This document shows positions 40,538-51,900 of a stretch of 64,000 nt of DNA, one piece after another (the first letter of the stretch is position 1; each line of letters starts with the position of its first letter). The position numbers were made by a program, and so were the translations under genes. The DNA comes from Fibrobacter succinogenes. Its GTDB lineage: Bacteria > Fibrobacterota > Fibrobacteria > Fibrobacterales > Fibrobacteraceae. Where the stretch lies: contig CACWJY010000009.1 in assembly GCA_902761355.1 (NCBI GenBank), forward strand, positions 1-64,000. Direction: 5' to 3'. The notes under the pieces were generated by a model. The model did no database searches and was not told the origin of the DNA. It was given only the letters and a program-made list of their open reading frames with translations.

Positions 40538-41668
40538 ATGAAGAAAATGAGTTTGGGTCTTGGCCTTGTTGCTGCCGCCTTTTTGAGTGGTTGCGCCCTC
40601 GGGCCTCAGATGCAAATGTCTGTTCCGGCTGATTCTGCCGAATACAATGGCATGAAGGTTCAGCTGCATTCCGTAGATCAGGGCGATTTTGGCAAGGGTG
40701 TCGCTAGTGCCGACGGCTCTTCTGAACTTGGCGATCTTAAGGAATTGGTTGTCGACTCTTTGCCGGATCTTGAATACCGCATTGGACCTCTGGATATGGT
40801 GCAGGTTGTGGTGTGGGAACATCCGGAGTTGACTTCTCCGATGGGTCAATATCAGCCTGCTGGTCAAAAGGTGACTACCGATGGCAAATTGTTCTACCCG
40901 TATGCGGGTGAGCTTCAGGCGGCCGGTCTGACGGCCCAGGAACTCCGTGCCGAAATTACCAAGCGTCTTTCTGATAAGATCTTGAATGACCCTCAGGTTG
41001 ATGTCCGCGTAACGGGCTATAACAGCCGCAAGATGTTTGTAGCAGGTTCCGTTGAACGTCCGGGCTTTGTGTCTTTTGACGAAAACCCCATGACCATTCC
41101 CGATGCTATTGCTCGCGTAGGTGGTTTCTCTAAAGAGGCTGACCCCTCTGCCTTGCAGCTTCGTCGTGGCGATAAGGTCTATAACATCAACTATTTGGAT
41201 GCCTTTAAGTCGAATCTGCCGCTTGAACGCATGATGGTTCAACCTAAGGACCAGATATTTGTTCCGGCGCTTAGCGAAACCCAGAAGGAACAGAAAGTCT
41301 ACGTGATGGGTGAAGTAGGCCGATCTGGCATCGTGAACATCTACAGTGGCAAGTTGACCTTGGCCGAAGCCCTGGCTTCGGCTGGCGGTCTGCAGGCTCT
41401 GAACGCGACTTCTCGTGGAGTTTATGTTATTCGTAATACGTCTGAAAAGCAGATTGACGTGTTCCAGCTGAATGCAAAAAATGCAATGGCTCTTGCGATG
41501 GCTGATCGCTTTGAGCTGAATCCGCGTGACATCGTATACGTGGATGCTTCTGGTCTTGCCACTTGGAACCGCCTGATCAGCTTGATTCTCCCGTCTGTTC
41601 AGACTGTTTACTATGGCATGCTGGCTACGCATAACGCTTACATTGTCAAGGATGACATAACCAAATAA
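40538..41668 (+). CDS. wza: Polysaccharide export outer-membrane lipoprotein (Wza-like)
   Basis: A 376-residue lipoprotein with signal ending LSGC (lipid cysteine at 20). The polysaccharide export domain begins near YRIGPLDMVQVVVWEHPELT, followed by two SLBB domains (KMFVAGSVERPGFVSF and KVYVMGEVGRSGIVNIYSGK). A C-terminal hydrophobic helix (LISLILPSVQTVYYGML) can cross the outer membrane, as in Wza. It should form the export channel for the polysaccharide made with the rml and manC products. The start follows AAAGGG. Symbol wza is used for the family role. Confidence 0.9.
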   Translation: MKKMSLGLGLVAAAFLSGCALGPQMQMSVPADSAEYNGMKVQLHSVDQGDFGKGVASADGSSELGDLKELVVDSLPDLEYRIGPLDMVQVVVWEHPELTSPMGQYQPAGQKVTTDGKLFYPYAGELQAAGLTAQELRAEITKRLSDKILNDPQVDVRVTGYNSRKMFVAGSVERPGFVSFDENPMTIPDAIARVGGFSKEADPSALQLRRGDKVYNINYLDAFKSNLPLERMMVQPKDQIFVPALSETQKEQKVYVMGEVGRSGIVNIYSGKLTLAEALASAGGLQALNATSRGVYVIRNTSEKQIDVFQLNAKNAMALAMADRFELNPRDIVYVDASGLATWNRLISLILPSVQTVYYGMLATHNAYIVKDDITK

Positions 41669-41681
41669 GGAATAACAGAGC

Positions 41682-43058
41682 ATGATTAACCTTATTCTTT
41701 GTGGTGGTTCGGGCACGCGCCTTTGGCCCGTGAGCCGATCCTTGATGCCCAAGCAATTTGCTCCGCTTTTTGATGGGCAGTCCTTGTTCCGCAAGACGGT
41801 GGTGACCAATTCCTCCGTTTGTGAATCTCAGTTTATTGTTTCGAATGCAGATCAGTTCTTCCTTGCGAAGGATCAGCTCGAAATGGAAGGCATGACCGGA
41901 AGCAGGTTCCTCTTGGAACCCGTAGGCCGCAATACGGCTCCTGCGATTGCTCTCGCATGCTTGACTATGGATCCCGAGACAATCGTTCTTGTGTCTCCGT
42001 CTGACCACGTGATTCGTAGGAAGGATGAGTACAAGAAGGTTTTGCTCCGTGCTCAGGAACTTGCCGAAGCGGGTAACCTTGTTACTTTCGGTATTACGCC
42101 GACCAGCCCCGAAACGGGTTACGGCTACATTGAAGCCGATGGTGAAAATGTAAAGCGCTTTGTCGAAAAGCCGGACCGCGCCACCGCCGAAAAGTATCTG
42201 CTTTCGGGCAATTTCTACTGGAACAGCGGTATCTTCTGTTTCAAGGCGAAGACTTTCCTTGCTGAACTTGGTAAGTATTCTCCAGAAATGCTCGCCGCCG
42301 CCCAGAAAGCGCTAGCGAATGCGGCCATCGAAGATGGTGAACCCATCCGCATCGACCGCGACGACATGATGGCGATTCCGTCGAACTCTATCGACTACGC
42401 CGTGATGGAAAAGTCCAACAAGGTGAAGGTGGTCCCGAGTGACATTGGTTGGAGCGACCTCGGCAGCTTCGACAGCCTCTACAACGAATACCCGCACGAC
42501 GACAATGGTAACAACGTGAATCCGCGCCACATTGCCGTGGGTTCCAAGAACTCCCTTGTGATGGGTTCTCAGCGAGCCATCGCGACGATTGACCTCGACA
42601 AGATGCTCATTGTCGATACTCCGGATGCCCTCTTGGTGGCGCCGCTCAGCAGCAGCCAGAAGGTGAAGAAGGTGGTGGAAGAACTTAAGCAGCGTGGTTC
42701 TGACTTGATTAACGTTCCGCAGACGGTTAGCCGCCCGTGGGGCACCTACTCCGTGCTGGAATCAACCGAACGCTACAAGATGAAGCGTATCGTGGTGAAG
42801 CCGGGCAAGCGCCTTAGCCTGCAAAAGCACCTGCACCGTTCCGAGCACTGGGTGGTCGTGAGCGGTACCGCCACGGTGACTGTCGGCAAGAACGTGTTCT
42901 ACGTGCGTCCGAACGAATCGACCTACATCCCCGTAGGTGAAGTTCACCGCCTGCAGAATGAGGGCAAGCTCCCGCTCGTGATTGTTGAAGTCCAGGTGGG
43001 CGAATACACCGGTGAAGACGATATCATCCGCGTTGAAGACGATTTCCACAGAAATTAG
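41682..43058 (+). CDS. manC: Mannose-1-phosphate guanylyltransferase / mannose-6-phosphate isomerase
   Basis: A 458-residue two-domain enzyme for GDP-mannose. The N-terminal nucleotidyltransferase opens LILCGGSGTRLWPVSRSLMP with KQF following, and has EPVGRNTAPAIALA, FVEKPD and NSGIFCF. The C-terminal cupin (from about residue 345) has RPWGTYSVLE, KRLSLQKHLHRSEHWVVVSG and the NESTYIPVGEVHRLQN block with metal-binding His and Glu. It ends the surface-polysaccharide operon and is followed by a terminator. GDP-mannose may serve O-antigen, capsule or GDP-fucose synthesis. Confidence 0.94.
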   Translation: MINLILCGGSGTRLWPVSRSLMPKQFAPLFDGQSLFRKTVVTNSSVCESQFIVSNADQFFLAKDQLEMEGMTGSRFLLEPVGRNTAPAIALACLTMDPETIVLVSPSDHVIRRKDEYKKVLLRAQELAEAGNLVTFGITPTSPETGYGYIEADGENVKRFVEKPDRATAEKYLLSGNFYWNSGIFCFKAKTFLAELGKYSPEMLAAAQKALANAAIEDGEPIRIDRDDMMAIPSNSIDYAVMEKSNKVKVVPSDIGWSDLGSFDSLYNEYPHDDNGNNVNPRHIAVGSKNSLVMGSQRAIATIDLDKMLIVDTPDALLVAPLSSSQKVKKVVEELKQRGSDLINVPQTVSRPWGTYSVLESTERYKMKRIVVKPGKRLSLQKHLHRSEHWVVVSGTATVTVGKNVFYVRPNESTYIPVGEVHRLQNEGKLPLVIVEVQVGEYTGEDDIIRVEDDFHRN

Positions 43059-43088
43059 TCTTTGAGTGCTCTTTTGTGCAATGAATAT

Positions 43089-43114
43089 AGCCCTGGGGTG
43101 ACCAGGGCTTTTTT
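43089..43114 (+). terminator. Intrinsic terminator after manC
   Basis: AGCCCTGG pairs perfectly with CCAGGGCT around GGTGA, followed by six T. Confidence 0.9.
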
Positions 43115-43245
43115 AGTACCCTTTGAAATTTCTAAAATTTACAAAAAAAAGCTGTTTTTCGCGTTATTTCGCCAATTTTTCATTTTTATCGAACGTTTTG
43201 TAAAAAAATAAGTTATTTTAATGAGCGTATGTTGGGCGGCTTCTA

Positions 43246-43275
43246 TTGATGCCGTTCCAAGAATTGTTCTATATT
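43246..43275 (+). promoter_or_regulatory. Promoter of the pseudopilin operon
   Basis: TTGATG at 43246-43251, 18 bases, TATATT at 43270-43275 within TTCTATATTGG. It places the mRNA start near 43282 and so rules out starts before that. Confidence 0.7.
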
Positions 43276-43305
43276 GGTCTAGAATGTTGTCTGAGGTTTT
43301 GTTGT

Positions 43306-43899
43306 ATGCGATTTGCGACGTCGTTTGATAGAGAAAAAAAGGCTGGTTATACCCTTGTCGAGGTCCTTGTGGTGGTCATTATCATAGGGATTCTTTCGAG
43401 TATGGGTGTTGTTAGCTTGCAGGGCGCTGTTGCAAATTCTCGAGTTAAGGATGCTTCCGTTAATACGGCTGCTTTTGTAGAAAGAGTGGCGAATTTGGCT
43501 ACTCAGCGTGATGAAGTACTGTGTCTGAAAATTGATCCGAGCAATCCTCATAAAATTCTTGCTTTGCGCGATACCACAAATCACGATTGTTCTGATCCCA
43601 AGGGTTCTGTGGATTCGATGACGATTGATGCTCCGGTAAAGTTCGTTCTCCGTAGCAGTGGATGCCCTGCAATGCATGAGTGGTTTGGCGCGGGCGAAGA
43701 TAAAAAATACCGTACTTTTAAACCGCGACCGGGACTCTCTGCAGTTCCTCCCGAAGGGGGCGTTTGCATTAAATATGGTGATTCTGACGTTTATGGCGCA
43801 GTCCGTAAAACCAAAGGGTTGAATAGGGTGGTTCCAATGTGGAAGGTCGGTAATGATGCGACCCAGAATGGAAATTGGAGCAATTGGACAGAATTGTAG
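43306..43899 (+). CDS. GspH-like minor pseudopilin
   Basis: A 197-residue type IV prepilin-like protein. A basic leader ending REKKAG is followed by YTLVEVLVVVIIIGILSSMGV: cleavage after Gly, Tyr at +1 where Phe is usual, and Glu at +5. The globular part has four cysteines. Start at 43306 is chosen because TGAGG lies upstream and the promoter excludes earlier codons. It is the first of four prepilin genes whose order and features match the GspH-I-J-K tip complex of type II secretion. No ATPase, secretin or prepilin peptidase gene is nearby. Confidence 0.8.
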   Translation: MRFATSFDREKKAGYTLVEVLVVVIIIGILSSMGVVSLQGAVANSRVKDASVNTAAFVERVANLATQRDEVLCLKIDPSNPHKILALRDTTNHDCSDPKGSVDSMTIDAPVKFVLRSSGCPAMHEWFGAGEDKKYRTFKPRPGLSAVPPEGGVCIKYGDSDVYGAVRKTKGLNRVVPMWKVGNDATQNGNWSNWTEL

Positions 43900-43914
43900 G
43901 TGTAGGTGGTGTGC

Positions 43915-44457
43915 ATGGGAAATCGGTTGAAAAATAAAAATGGCTTTGGCATTGTCGAGGTTTTGATAGCCGCGGCAGTATTGGGTTTTTTGTATGTAGC
44001 CTTGCTCAATTTGCAGGGTGGTAACCGAGATGCCCTGTTACGTATTCGTGGCCGCGATGGTGCGACCGAAGTGGCTCAGAATATTATCGATTCCTTGAGT
44101 GCTTTAGGTATTGCAAGCCTTACAGACGAACGTCTGGACCCTTGTGATGTCGATAAAAATCCCCCAGAGGGATATCCCGAGTGCGATTGTGATGCGGGCA
44201 GTCATACATTGAAAAATTTTGTATTGGATTCCCGCACATGGAAAGGGCAGCCGGGTGCCGTCGACCATGATATGACGGTTAAGTATATCGCGACCGTTAT
44301 GGTTTCGCTAGATGAAGATTATATGGCAAAGACGTCTTCGATGCTTTTGAATACGGACAGCGCCCAGCATGTGTATGCCAAAAGGCTTGATGTTAAAGTT
44401 TGTTGGCAGTTTAAGAGTGCGATTCCTGCCATTACAGTTTCGGGGGTGATCAGATGA
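43915..44457 (+). CDS. GspI/PilV-like minor pseudopilin
   Basis: A 180-residue prepilin-like protein. The leader MGNRLKNKNG is followed by FGIVEVLIAAAVLGFLYVAL, with Phe at +1 and Glu at +5. Cysteines in LDPCDVD and YPECDCD point to disulfides in the head domain. AGGTGG precedes the chosen ATG; a GTG three codons upstream is possible. The stop overlaps the next start by four bases (ATGA), so translation is probably coupled. Confidence 0.78.
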   Translation: MGNRLKNKNGFGIVEVLIAAAVLGFLYVALLNLQGGNRDALLRIRGRDGATEVAQNIIDSLSALGIASLTDERLDPCDVDKNPPEGYPECDCDAGSHTLKNFVLDSRTWKGQPGAVDHDMTVKYIATVMVSLDEDYMAKTSSMLLNTDSAQHVYAKRLDVKVCWQFKSAIPAITVSGVIR

Positions 44458-45905
44458 TGAAGAATTTTAAGAAATCTGGTTTTACCCTTATGGAATTACT
44501 TGTCTACATGGCGATTGTAGGCATTGTTGTCGTTATTGCAGGTGAGGCCTTTAGCAATTCGACCAAGTTCCGTATCCGTACCGATAACATGATCAAGGCG
44601 ACGCAAGAAGCCGAAAATGTGGGTACTATCTTTAAGACCGACGTAGAGCAGCTTGGTACAAAAAGTTCAAAAGAGGCTGGAAATGCTGCTGGCGGTGCCA
44701 ATTTTGGGGATGCGTTCGGGGAACTTCATTCTAGTGTGTATATTGACCCTGATAATCCGGACTCTGATATCAGGGACTCGTCTTCATTTTTGCTAAGTCA
44801 GGAAGAAGATGGTTTTAGCGACTTTACTTTCCGCCGTTTGCGTTACGATGAACAGGGACATTATGAGGCTACCGAAGAAATCCATTGGTATGTCCGAAAC
44901 AAGGTGCTAAAACGTACTTGCAAACTTATCGAAAAGAAAAGCGGGTTTGTTGTGACAGACGATGAAGTTTGTGCCGATGTGGGACACAATCCTACGCCGG
45001 TTGATATGGCAACGGGGATCGAATCTTTTAATGTCGTGGCGGCGACACCTAGTGTCAAGACCGACAAGGTGCAGGTTTTCCCGTGTCAAAATATGATGGG
45101 CTCGGAATGTGCAATCCCTGTTAACGATTTCAGACTGGTCTCGCATCAGTCTGAAGGCTCGTATGTTAGCTTAAAAATTACCAACACGTCGGGAATTGAA
45201 AATGAAGGTGGAACGGGGGCGGTCCTTTCAAATTTCCATTCTAATTATGATACAGAAACAGAGACGATTGTGAGTGAACCGAGCCGCAAGTATAGTCAGG
45301 CATTTGCCATTAAAGATGAAACGACGGGAGAAACGAACTGGAAAAACCTTTGTTCAAGCTATGGTCGATTGACACTAGAACCGAATCAGGAATACGAAAT
45401 TTCGTTTAATGTGGCTTTCCCCAACTCTGAAAAAGATCGCAGTTTGCTTTTTGTTCCTGGAAAAGACCACATGTCCGTTGGATTTAGGAATATTGCTTCG
45501 GGTGATTTTCCGAGGGCTGCTAACGGTGACAAGTTGGTAGATGATTTTATGTTTTTCCCGCCGTTGTCTGTACATGGCTCGGGAAAGCGTGTCATGCGCT
45601 TTCACGTTCGTCAGAAAGCGGATAATGTTTGCATGGCGTTTACCTTTGCTTGTTTCACTCCGTTAGTGTCACAAGGTTCGGTAACGATTAAGAATTTGAA
45701 GTTGAAAAAGGTCGCTTCTTCGGATTACAAGTTCCCTCCGGAGGTGCCTGCTTTTGAACCAGAAATTAATAAAGCCGAAAAGAAGAATGTAAAGGCGTTT
45801 AAGTTTGACTTGCAGGTGAGTAGAGGTGCCAAAAATGGTGGCAAGGGCGAAACAGGGCATGTCTCGCTCATTATTCCTACCCCTAGCAACGGACCGAGAG
45901 ATTAA
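44454..45905 (+). CDS. GspJ/PilW-like minor pseudopilin
   Basis: A 483-residue prepilin-like protein, about twice the usual GspJ length. The leader MMKNFKKSG is followed by FTLMELLVYMAIVGIVVVIAG, with Phe at +1 and Glu at +5. The long C-terminal part includes FRLVSHQSEGSYVSLKI and a beta-rich stretch from about residue 250 that resembles a carbohydrate-binding jelly roll (NQEYEISFNVAFPN, VCMAFTFACFTPLV); no family is assigned. Two ATG codons in a row can serve as start. The next gene, the giant K-like subunit, starts 15 bases behind. Confidence 0.75.
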   Translation: MMKNFKKSGFTLMELLVYMAIVGIVVVIAGEAFSNSTKFRIRTDNMIKATQEAENVGTIFKTDVEQLGTKSSKEAGNAAGGANFGDAFGELHSSVYIDPDNPDSDIRDSSSFLLSQEEDGFSDFTFRRLRYDEQGHYEATEEIHWYVRNKVLKRTCKLIEKKSGFVVTDDEVCADVGHNPTPVDMATGIESFNVVAATPSVKTDKVQVFPCQNMMGSECAIPVNDFRLVSHQSEGSYVSLKITNTSGIENEGGTGAVLSNFHSNYDTETETIVSEPSRKYSQAFAIKDETTGETNWKNLCSSYGRLTLEPNQEYEISFNVAFPNSEKDRSLLFVPGKDHMSVGFRNIASGDFPRAANGDKLVDDFMFFPPLSVHGSGKRVMRFHVRQKADNVCMAFTFACFTPLVSQGSVTIKNLKLKKVASSDYKFPPEVPAFEPEINKAEKKNVKAFKFDLQVSRGAKNGGKGETGHVSLIIPTPSNGPRD

Positions 45906-45920
45906 GGCAAGGAGTTTCCT

Positions 45921-48900
45921 ATGCAGAAGAACTTTAAAATGAATAAAGCCGGTGTATCGTTGATAGCCGTGCTTTTGTTTATGCTGATTGCAACGATTGC
46001 GGCTACGGCAACCTGGAAATGGATTACCAGCGAAGGTTTTTCTAGTACGAGCCGTATGCTTAAGCGCGAAGCGTACCAGAGTTCTATAGCGGGTATCGAA
46101 AATGCTCGTTCCTGGATGACATACCATGCTAATGATGTGGGTGCCCTTATCAAGCAGTATATTGATGGTGGAAATACTCCGATTAATTTGGACGCCCAGC
46201 TAAAGCCCTTGCAGCGTGCGGGGCAAAATTACCATGTGTGGTTGACGGGCGTGAATGTTGAAGGCACGACATATAAGCTAAAGGTGTATTCTTCGGGTAA
46301 CGCAAGAGGGAGTGCCAAGCATAACGAAGTTGCCATATTTAATGTAGACGGCTTGTACCGTATTAACATCCCTGAAGAACACATCCATAGGGCTATCGAT
46401 TTTGACTACAACTATTTTGGTGGCTCTACGACAAACCATGGCGATATTTTTGCTAGGTCGATGCTTGTGAACGGAGACCTTTTGGATGGTAACCCGGCTT
46501 CGATTGACAGTAACTTGGTGGTTACGGGTAACTTTAAGGTGAGCGGTAATTCGATTGCCGTGAATGGAACTGCTTGTATTGGGGGAAATCTGAATGCCGA
46601 TAACGGCCTGGTAGGTAACAACATTTATGTGGATGGCGATCTTCAGAATCTGAAAATTCGTCAGTTGTATGCAACAAAGGATGGCCAGACTATCGATTTA
46701 GGTAACCAGATTTATGGTAATCTTTTTGTCAGAGGAAATATTACAGCAGCCAATGGAGACCAGGTTATTGATGGTAATATGACGTTGAAGGGAACCTGGA
46801 CCACGAATATGTCCGGTTATAATGCCGGGGTGAGGGGTAACCTGTGCGTGGATTCTGTGGGACAAATTTATTTCCCGAATCTAGACCGTGAATTTAGGGC
46901 TAGCGGCAATGTTTGGATGGAGTCTAATTTGCCGATATGGACGGGTAACGATAATTTTGAAAAATACAAAAGAATCGTGCTGGGGGCAAGAGACAAAGAT
47001 GTTTATGTGAAATATGGACATCCTGGAAGTGATTATAGCTCTTTGCGACAAACATTCACGTTTACCGAACCGGGTGATAAATATTTTGGATGGGCTGATT
47101 CAGGAATTGAACGAGAATGGCGTAGATGGGGTAGGGATGAACCTGGTGGTCATGGACAGCCTCCAGTAAGAGTTGATGAAGTGTATAGAAATGTGTTCAA
47201 GGATAGGCCCGGTTTAGAGGGGTCTGGGCCGGCGCAAAAAGAAGGCATACATTATCTGTATAATTGGACTTCGTCTACCCCGATTGTTTCTATGGGAAAT
47301 TATACGGATAACAATTGGTCGGATAGCCCTGTCTTGTATGTTTATCAGCTAAATGGGGAGCGTTTTTATAATTCCCATGATGAATCAAGTTATAAGTCTG
47401 TTAACATGACCGGGAACCAGATTACTGGTACCCCATATTGTGGAAAACCTTGTGAGTACTGGTGGGGCGGTTGCTATCTCCCGATGGGTCAAAAAGAAAG
47501 GGCTCGCCCTCGCTGTGGTGTTTCGCCTTGGTTTAAGGTGGATGGTGACTTTAGGGCGTTCCCTGCCACAAAGCCGACTGAATTGACTTGTGCCGAATCG
47601 GTCAAGGCTCATTGTGATAGCCTGTGGGAACCGACATCTGATGGATGCGGTGGAACTAGGTATTTGGTGCCTGATGCGTTAAAGACGGGTATTTCGTATT
47701 TCGAAAACTATGCAGGTCGTGGAGACTGCCCCAATCTTGATGAGGTGAGTGTCGATGGCTTTGATTTTGGTGAGTATAGCAACTGCTATGCCCGAGCCTT
47801 GTCGAGTGATTCTAAGGCTACAACGACGAATACTATTCTGTATAACGATTATCTTGTTGTAAAAATAACGAATAAAAATATATTTAAGTCTCCGACGGGA
47901 ACGCTGAATGGAAAGTTTATCTTTATTTTTGAAAATGATTTGCATGAAAATATGAAACTCCCGACAACGGATGGGGATAACTCTTTTGTATTCATGTACT
48001 TTAAAGATGGACATAGTGGAGAAATTGGACCTGTAGACGGTAGCAATAATTACAATTACTTTATTTATACTAAAAACGATATTTCAAATGTGCTGTTTAA
48101 TAATGCCGTTTTGAAGGGCTCTCTTTATGCCGCCGTTAAGGATGAATCGACTGGCTCCAAGGTTTGTGCCAAGGTGAACCAAATGACCTTTAACAATGGC
48201 ATGGAATATAATGAAGAATTGATGCAATCCTTGACGGATTCCCGTATTCTTTGTAGCAATGATGGCTCGGCATGTGGTGGTAGCAATAAGGATAATCCCA
48301 TTGCAAGTAGTGCTTCTGAAGAATACAATGAAGATTCAGATGGAGGCAAGGACCGCTACTTTATTTCGATGGCGCCTCAGCTGGGTGTTTCTATTGAGTC
48401 GCAGTACGAAGCTGAAGAACGTCCGCCGGTATATGATGATAATACGGTGACGGTGCATCCGTCTTACTTGATTATGCCGCGTGTGATTTATTTACCCTCG
48501 GATCCTCATGGAGAATTGGCGGATTACTATACTGTATTGCCGTTAAATGGAGCATCTGTGAGTAAAGCGGATGTTGCAAGTACGCTAAGCTGCGCTGGAC
48601 CGATTCATTCTGCGGGGAAATTGTTTAATGGTTCTTCGCTGCCTCAGGGAGTATATAAATGTGAAGCCAGTCCGCAAAACCTGAGTAGACAGGCTTTCTG
48701 GGTGGATGTGGGGGCTTCTCAGCATGGCGCTCCCGAGGTCAAGTTTGTACTCCCGTACCAGGATATGGGACCAAATACACTTGCCACGGTAAGTGTATCT
48801 GCCAAGGCGCATAGTGACAAGTTGACCTTATCGATTAATTGCCCGGAGGCTCCTAATGCGGCGTGGTCGATTACTCAGAGTGACTACTATAAGAGTGACT

Positions 48901-51900
48901 TGAGTTCGGGAACCACTTGCATTTACGAAATTGATGAGAGCGAAGAAGATCGGTCCTATGATTTGTTCACGGTGCGAACGACTAATGCTTCTGAAGGAAC
49001 TTGGACTTTCGTGCTGCAGCCAGGGCAAGGCTTTATTTTGGGTAGCCCCTATAATACCCAATTGCGCATGTCGTCGACAACGGTCATCACTAGGTCCGAC
49101 AATGTGAATTTGCTGAATTGGTGTAACGAAACGGCGAATGCGGGCAAGTGTCCGTGTCGTGTTGCCGGGGAATGTACTGCGTCGGAACTTTCGATATGGC
49201 CGGATTGTAACTTTAGCGGTACCTGGGTAGAACCGGAAGGTACTAATTTGGTGGTAATTACAAATGATGCAAATGAATCCTGGAATGTATCTACCGGTGG
49301 TTCGGGAACCATTGAACTGAAGGCTCGTAATGCGAACCAGTGCGTGGTTGTTATTCCTGACGATGCATCAAATAAACTTAATCGTTCTGAATTAGAGTCT
49401 GGCCAAACCTATACTCTCAAAGCTGTTGCAAAGGCGAAAAACCATTCTGTAAAAGTCGTCTTTGATGGAGATGTCGATGGAAAGACTCCTTTTGTTGATT
49501 ATGTAACAGGTAGCCGTTCGGGTCAATGTACTTATACAGGTGTGGGCATGGAACATGCCTGCACGATATCTGTATTTGATAATGAAAAAATTTATTTCAG
49601 CATTGACTCGACAAATGCCAATAACAAAAAATTCAGTTATTGGCAGTGCTTTGGTACGACCTGTCAGAGTACCCCTGTAACTTCGAAAAGTTACGATGGA
49701 TTTAAGTTAAGTGATGATGGAACCGTAATGCATGTGCATTTTGGCGAGACGGACAAACATTGCTTTATTGATGAGTTTAAGGATGAAAATCTTGAGTGCC
49801 GCGTGGACCATGTTGAATACTGTATTGATAATTGTGATGGTAATAACAATACTGAAAATGATGGAATTTGCGATGGCGTTGAAGATGCAAAATCGATTTA
49901 TACAAAGTCAAAATGGCATTTGATTTCGGGCAACCGTGACAATATTGAATCGTATTCGGGTCATATTTCTATAAAGAATCTTAGGAATGTCACTCGTGGT
50001 GTAAACAACAAGAATCAGTCTATTAAGGTGATGAGTACGGTAGTTGCGGGGCTTAATGGAACCCTCAAGGCCCTCTTCCGTATGCCTCTAGTGACATCGA
50101 GCTATGGAAGGTCTTCTGAAAACATTGCGGGCTCAGGCTTTATGCTGCGTTCTAATGCTACAGGGACTGAATACTTGATGCTCAACCTGTATGTTAATAT
50201 GAGTGGAAACTTAGAAGCCCAGATATGTACCGATGCGGGTAGCTGCCTTAATGGAGAGCTCAAACAGAATAACAACCCGATAGCGGTGTCGACCGCAAGC
50301 ATGGTGATGATGTCGGCGACTCTCGATCTCGAGAACAAGTTGGTGATCAGTGCATTTACGGGGAGTAATTATTATGGCTCGCCTTCGGAGTATTCATATA
50401 CGTTTGCCTTGGCGTCGTTGACGACCAGTTATATGGATCGAGCTCATGAATATGTGGGCTTCAGTCTGGCAGACCCCAATTTTAAACTTTACGGCATTGG
50501 CTGGGAAAGTCTTGAATATAGTTCGGACTGTTGGGATACGTATCCGTCGGTTAAGTGCTCTTTTGCGGCTGTGGCCCAAGATGGAATTATCGAACTTGGT
50601 ACCGATGTGACGCCGTGGGTGGGACATTCGGGCTGGTTTGATTCCAAGGAATGTACGCCACATTATTATTACTATAACGGCAGTGATGCCTGCGGTGGCG
50701 CCGATGAAAATGGTAAAGAATGTACGGCTGGCAAGTATAACTTCTCGACGACAAGTCCTGATTCTGGCCAGCATGGATATGGCGATAATGTAAAAACGGC
50801 TAAAGCGGCCCTTGAATGCTTGTATGGTAGCAATACGGATCGATTGTGGATAATGTCTACCCAAACATCGACAGATACTGCTAAAGGTCATTGTGGCATG
50901 TTCTGGACGGGACACTACCATAAATGTACCGAAAATGTCAACTTTGGCAAGTTTGCCAATATGGTTTTGAATGCCGGTACGGAAAACTTTACTGAAGAAG
51001 TGATTCAACAAGGCCAGCGTTATAATTTGCGTGAAGCCAAGTTGAATGTTGAACTGGAAAATCCTGATGGTAATGACGTTGAAATCGTCTTGGTTAGTAA
51101 GACTGATTTTGATAATGCATATTCCTGGGGTGACTCTGGGCCTGGAAAAGATGTGTTTACGAGTCGTTCCGTGAAAATGAATGGCAATAAGGCTTCGTTT
51201 GATGTCCTTACGGATTTCGCAAGTGGTGCTGAAGGGTTTAATCCTGAAAAAGTCCGTAGCATTATCTTAAAAAATCATGGATTATCTGCTGTTACGGTTA
51301 AGTCGATTAGCAGTAGCTGTAAAAATGCTGTGGGTGTTACAAGCTGTAAGGCCGTATATGACAATGTTAACTCTTGGAAGATTACTGCAGAAATCAATAA
51401 TATTACCGGTGCTACGGTTGTAGCGGGCATGAAAAAGCCGGATCAAGAAAACTATTCTGATATCCTCTGTGGAGAGACGAACTGTGCAAAGACAAGTGCG
51501 ACTGGCGAAAATTTGACAGGTACGGTTACCTTTACACAAGCGGATAATCCTTTTAAATATGCCGGAGAACACTATCAATTTAAGGTGTCTGCGACCATAG
51601 GCACTAAAACGGTTGAAAAAGAATGCGAAGTTGAACCGGATCCTATTGGAGCTCTCACTAGCGAGTGTAGGGTGAGCCCGCAATCGGTGCAGTTGGGGGC
51701 GGGCCAGCCTCAGTTCCAGTTCTCTATTTTCGGTTGTCCGACAATAGGGTGTGATTACGATATTCTTTTAGATGGAACCGTACAGTCGACGCTGTCCGGG
51801 AATGTACAATCGGGCTCTCAGGTCAAAAAGACTGCCACGGGCAACACTGATGAAGAAGCGACTTCTTACAAGGGAACTCACACGTATAGAGTGCGCTACA

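Noticed and set aside
43246..43305. Earlier starts for the GspH-like gene
   Set aside because: They overlap the -35 and -10 of its own promoter.
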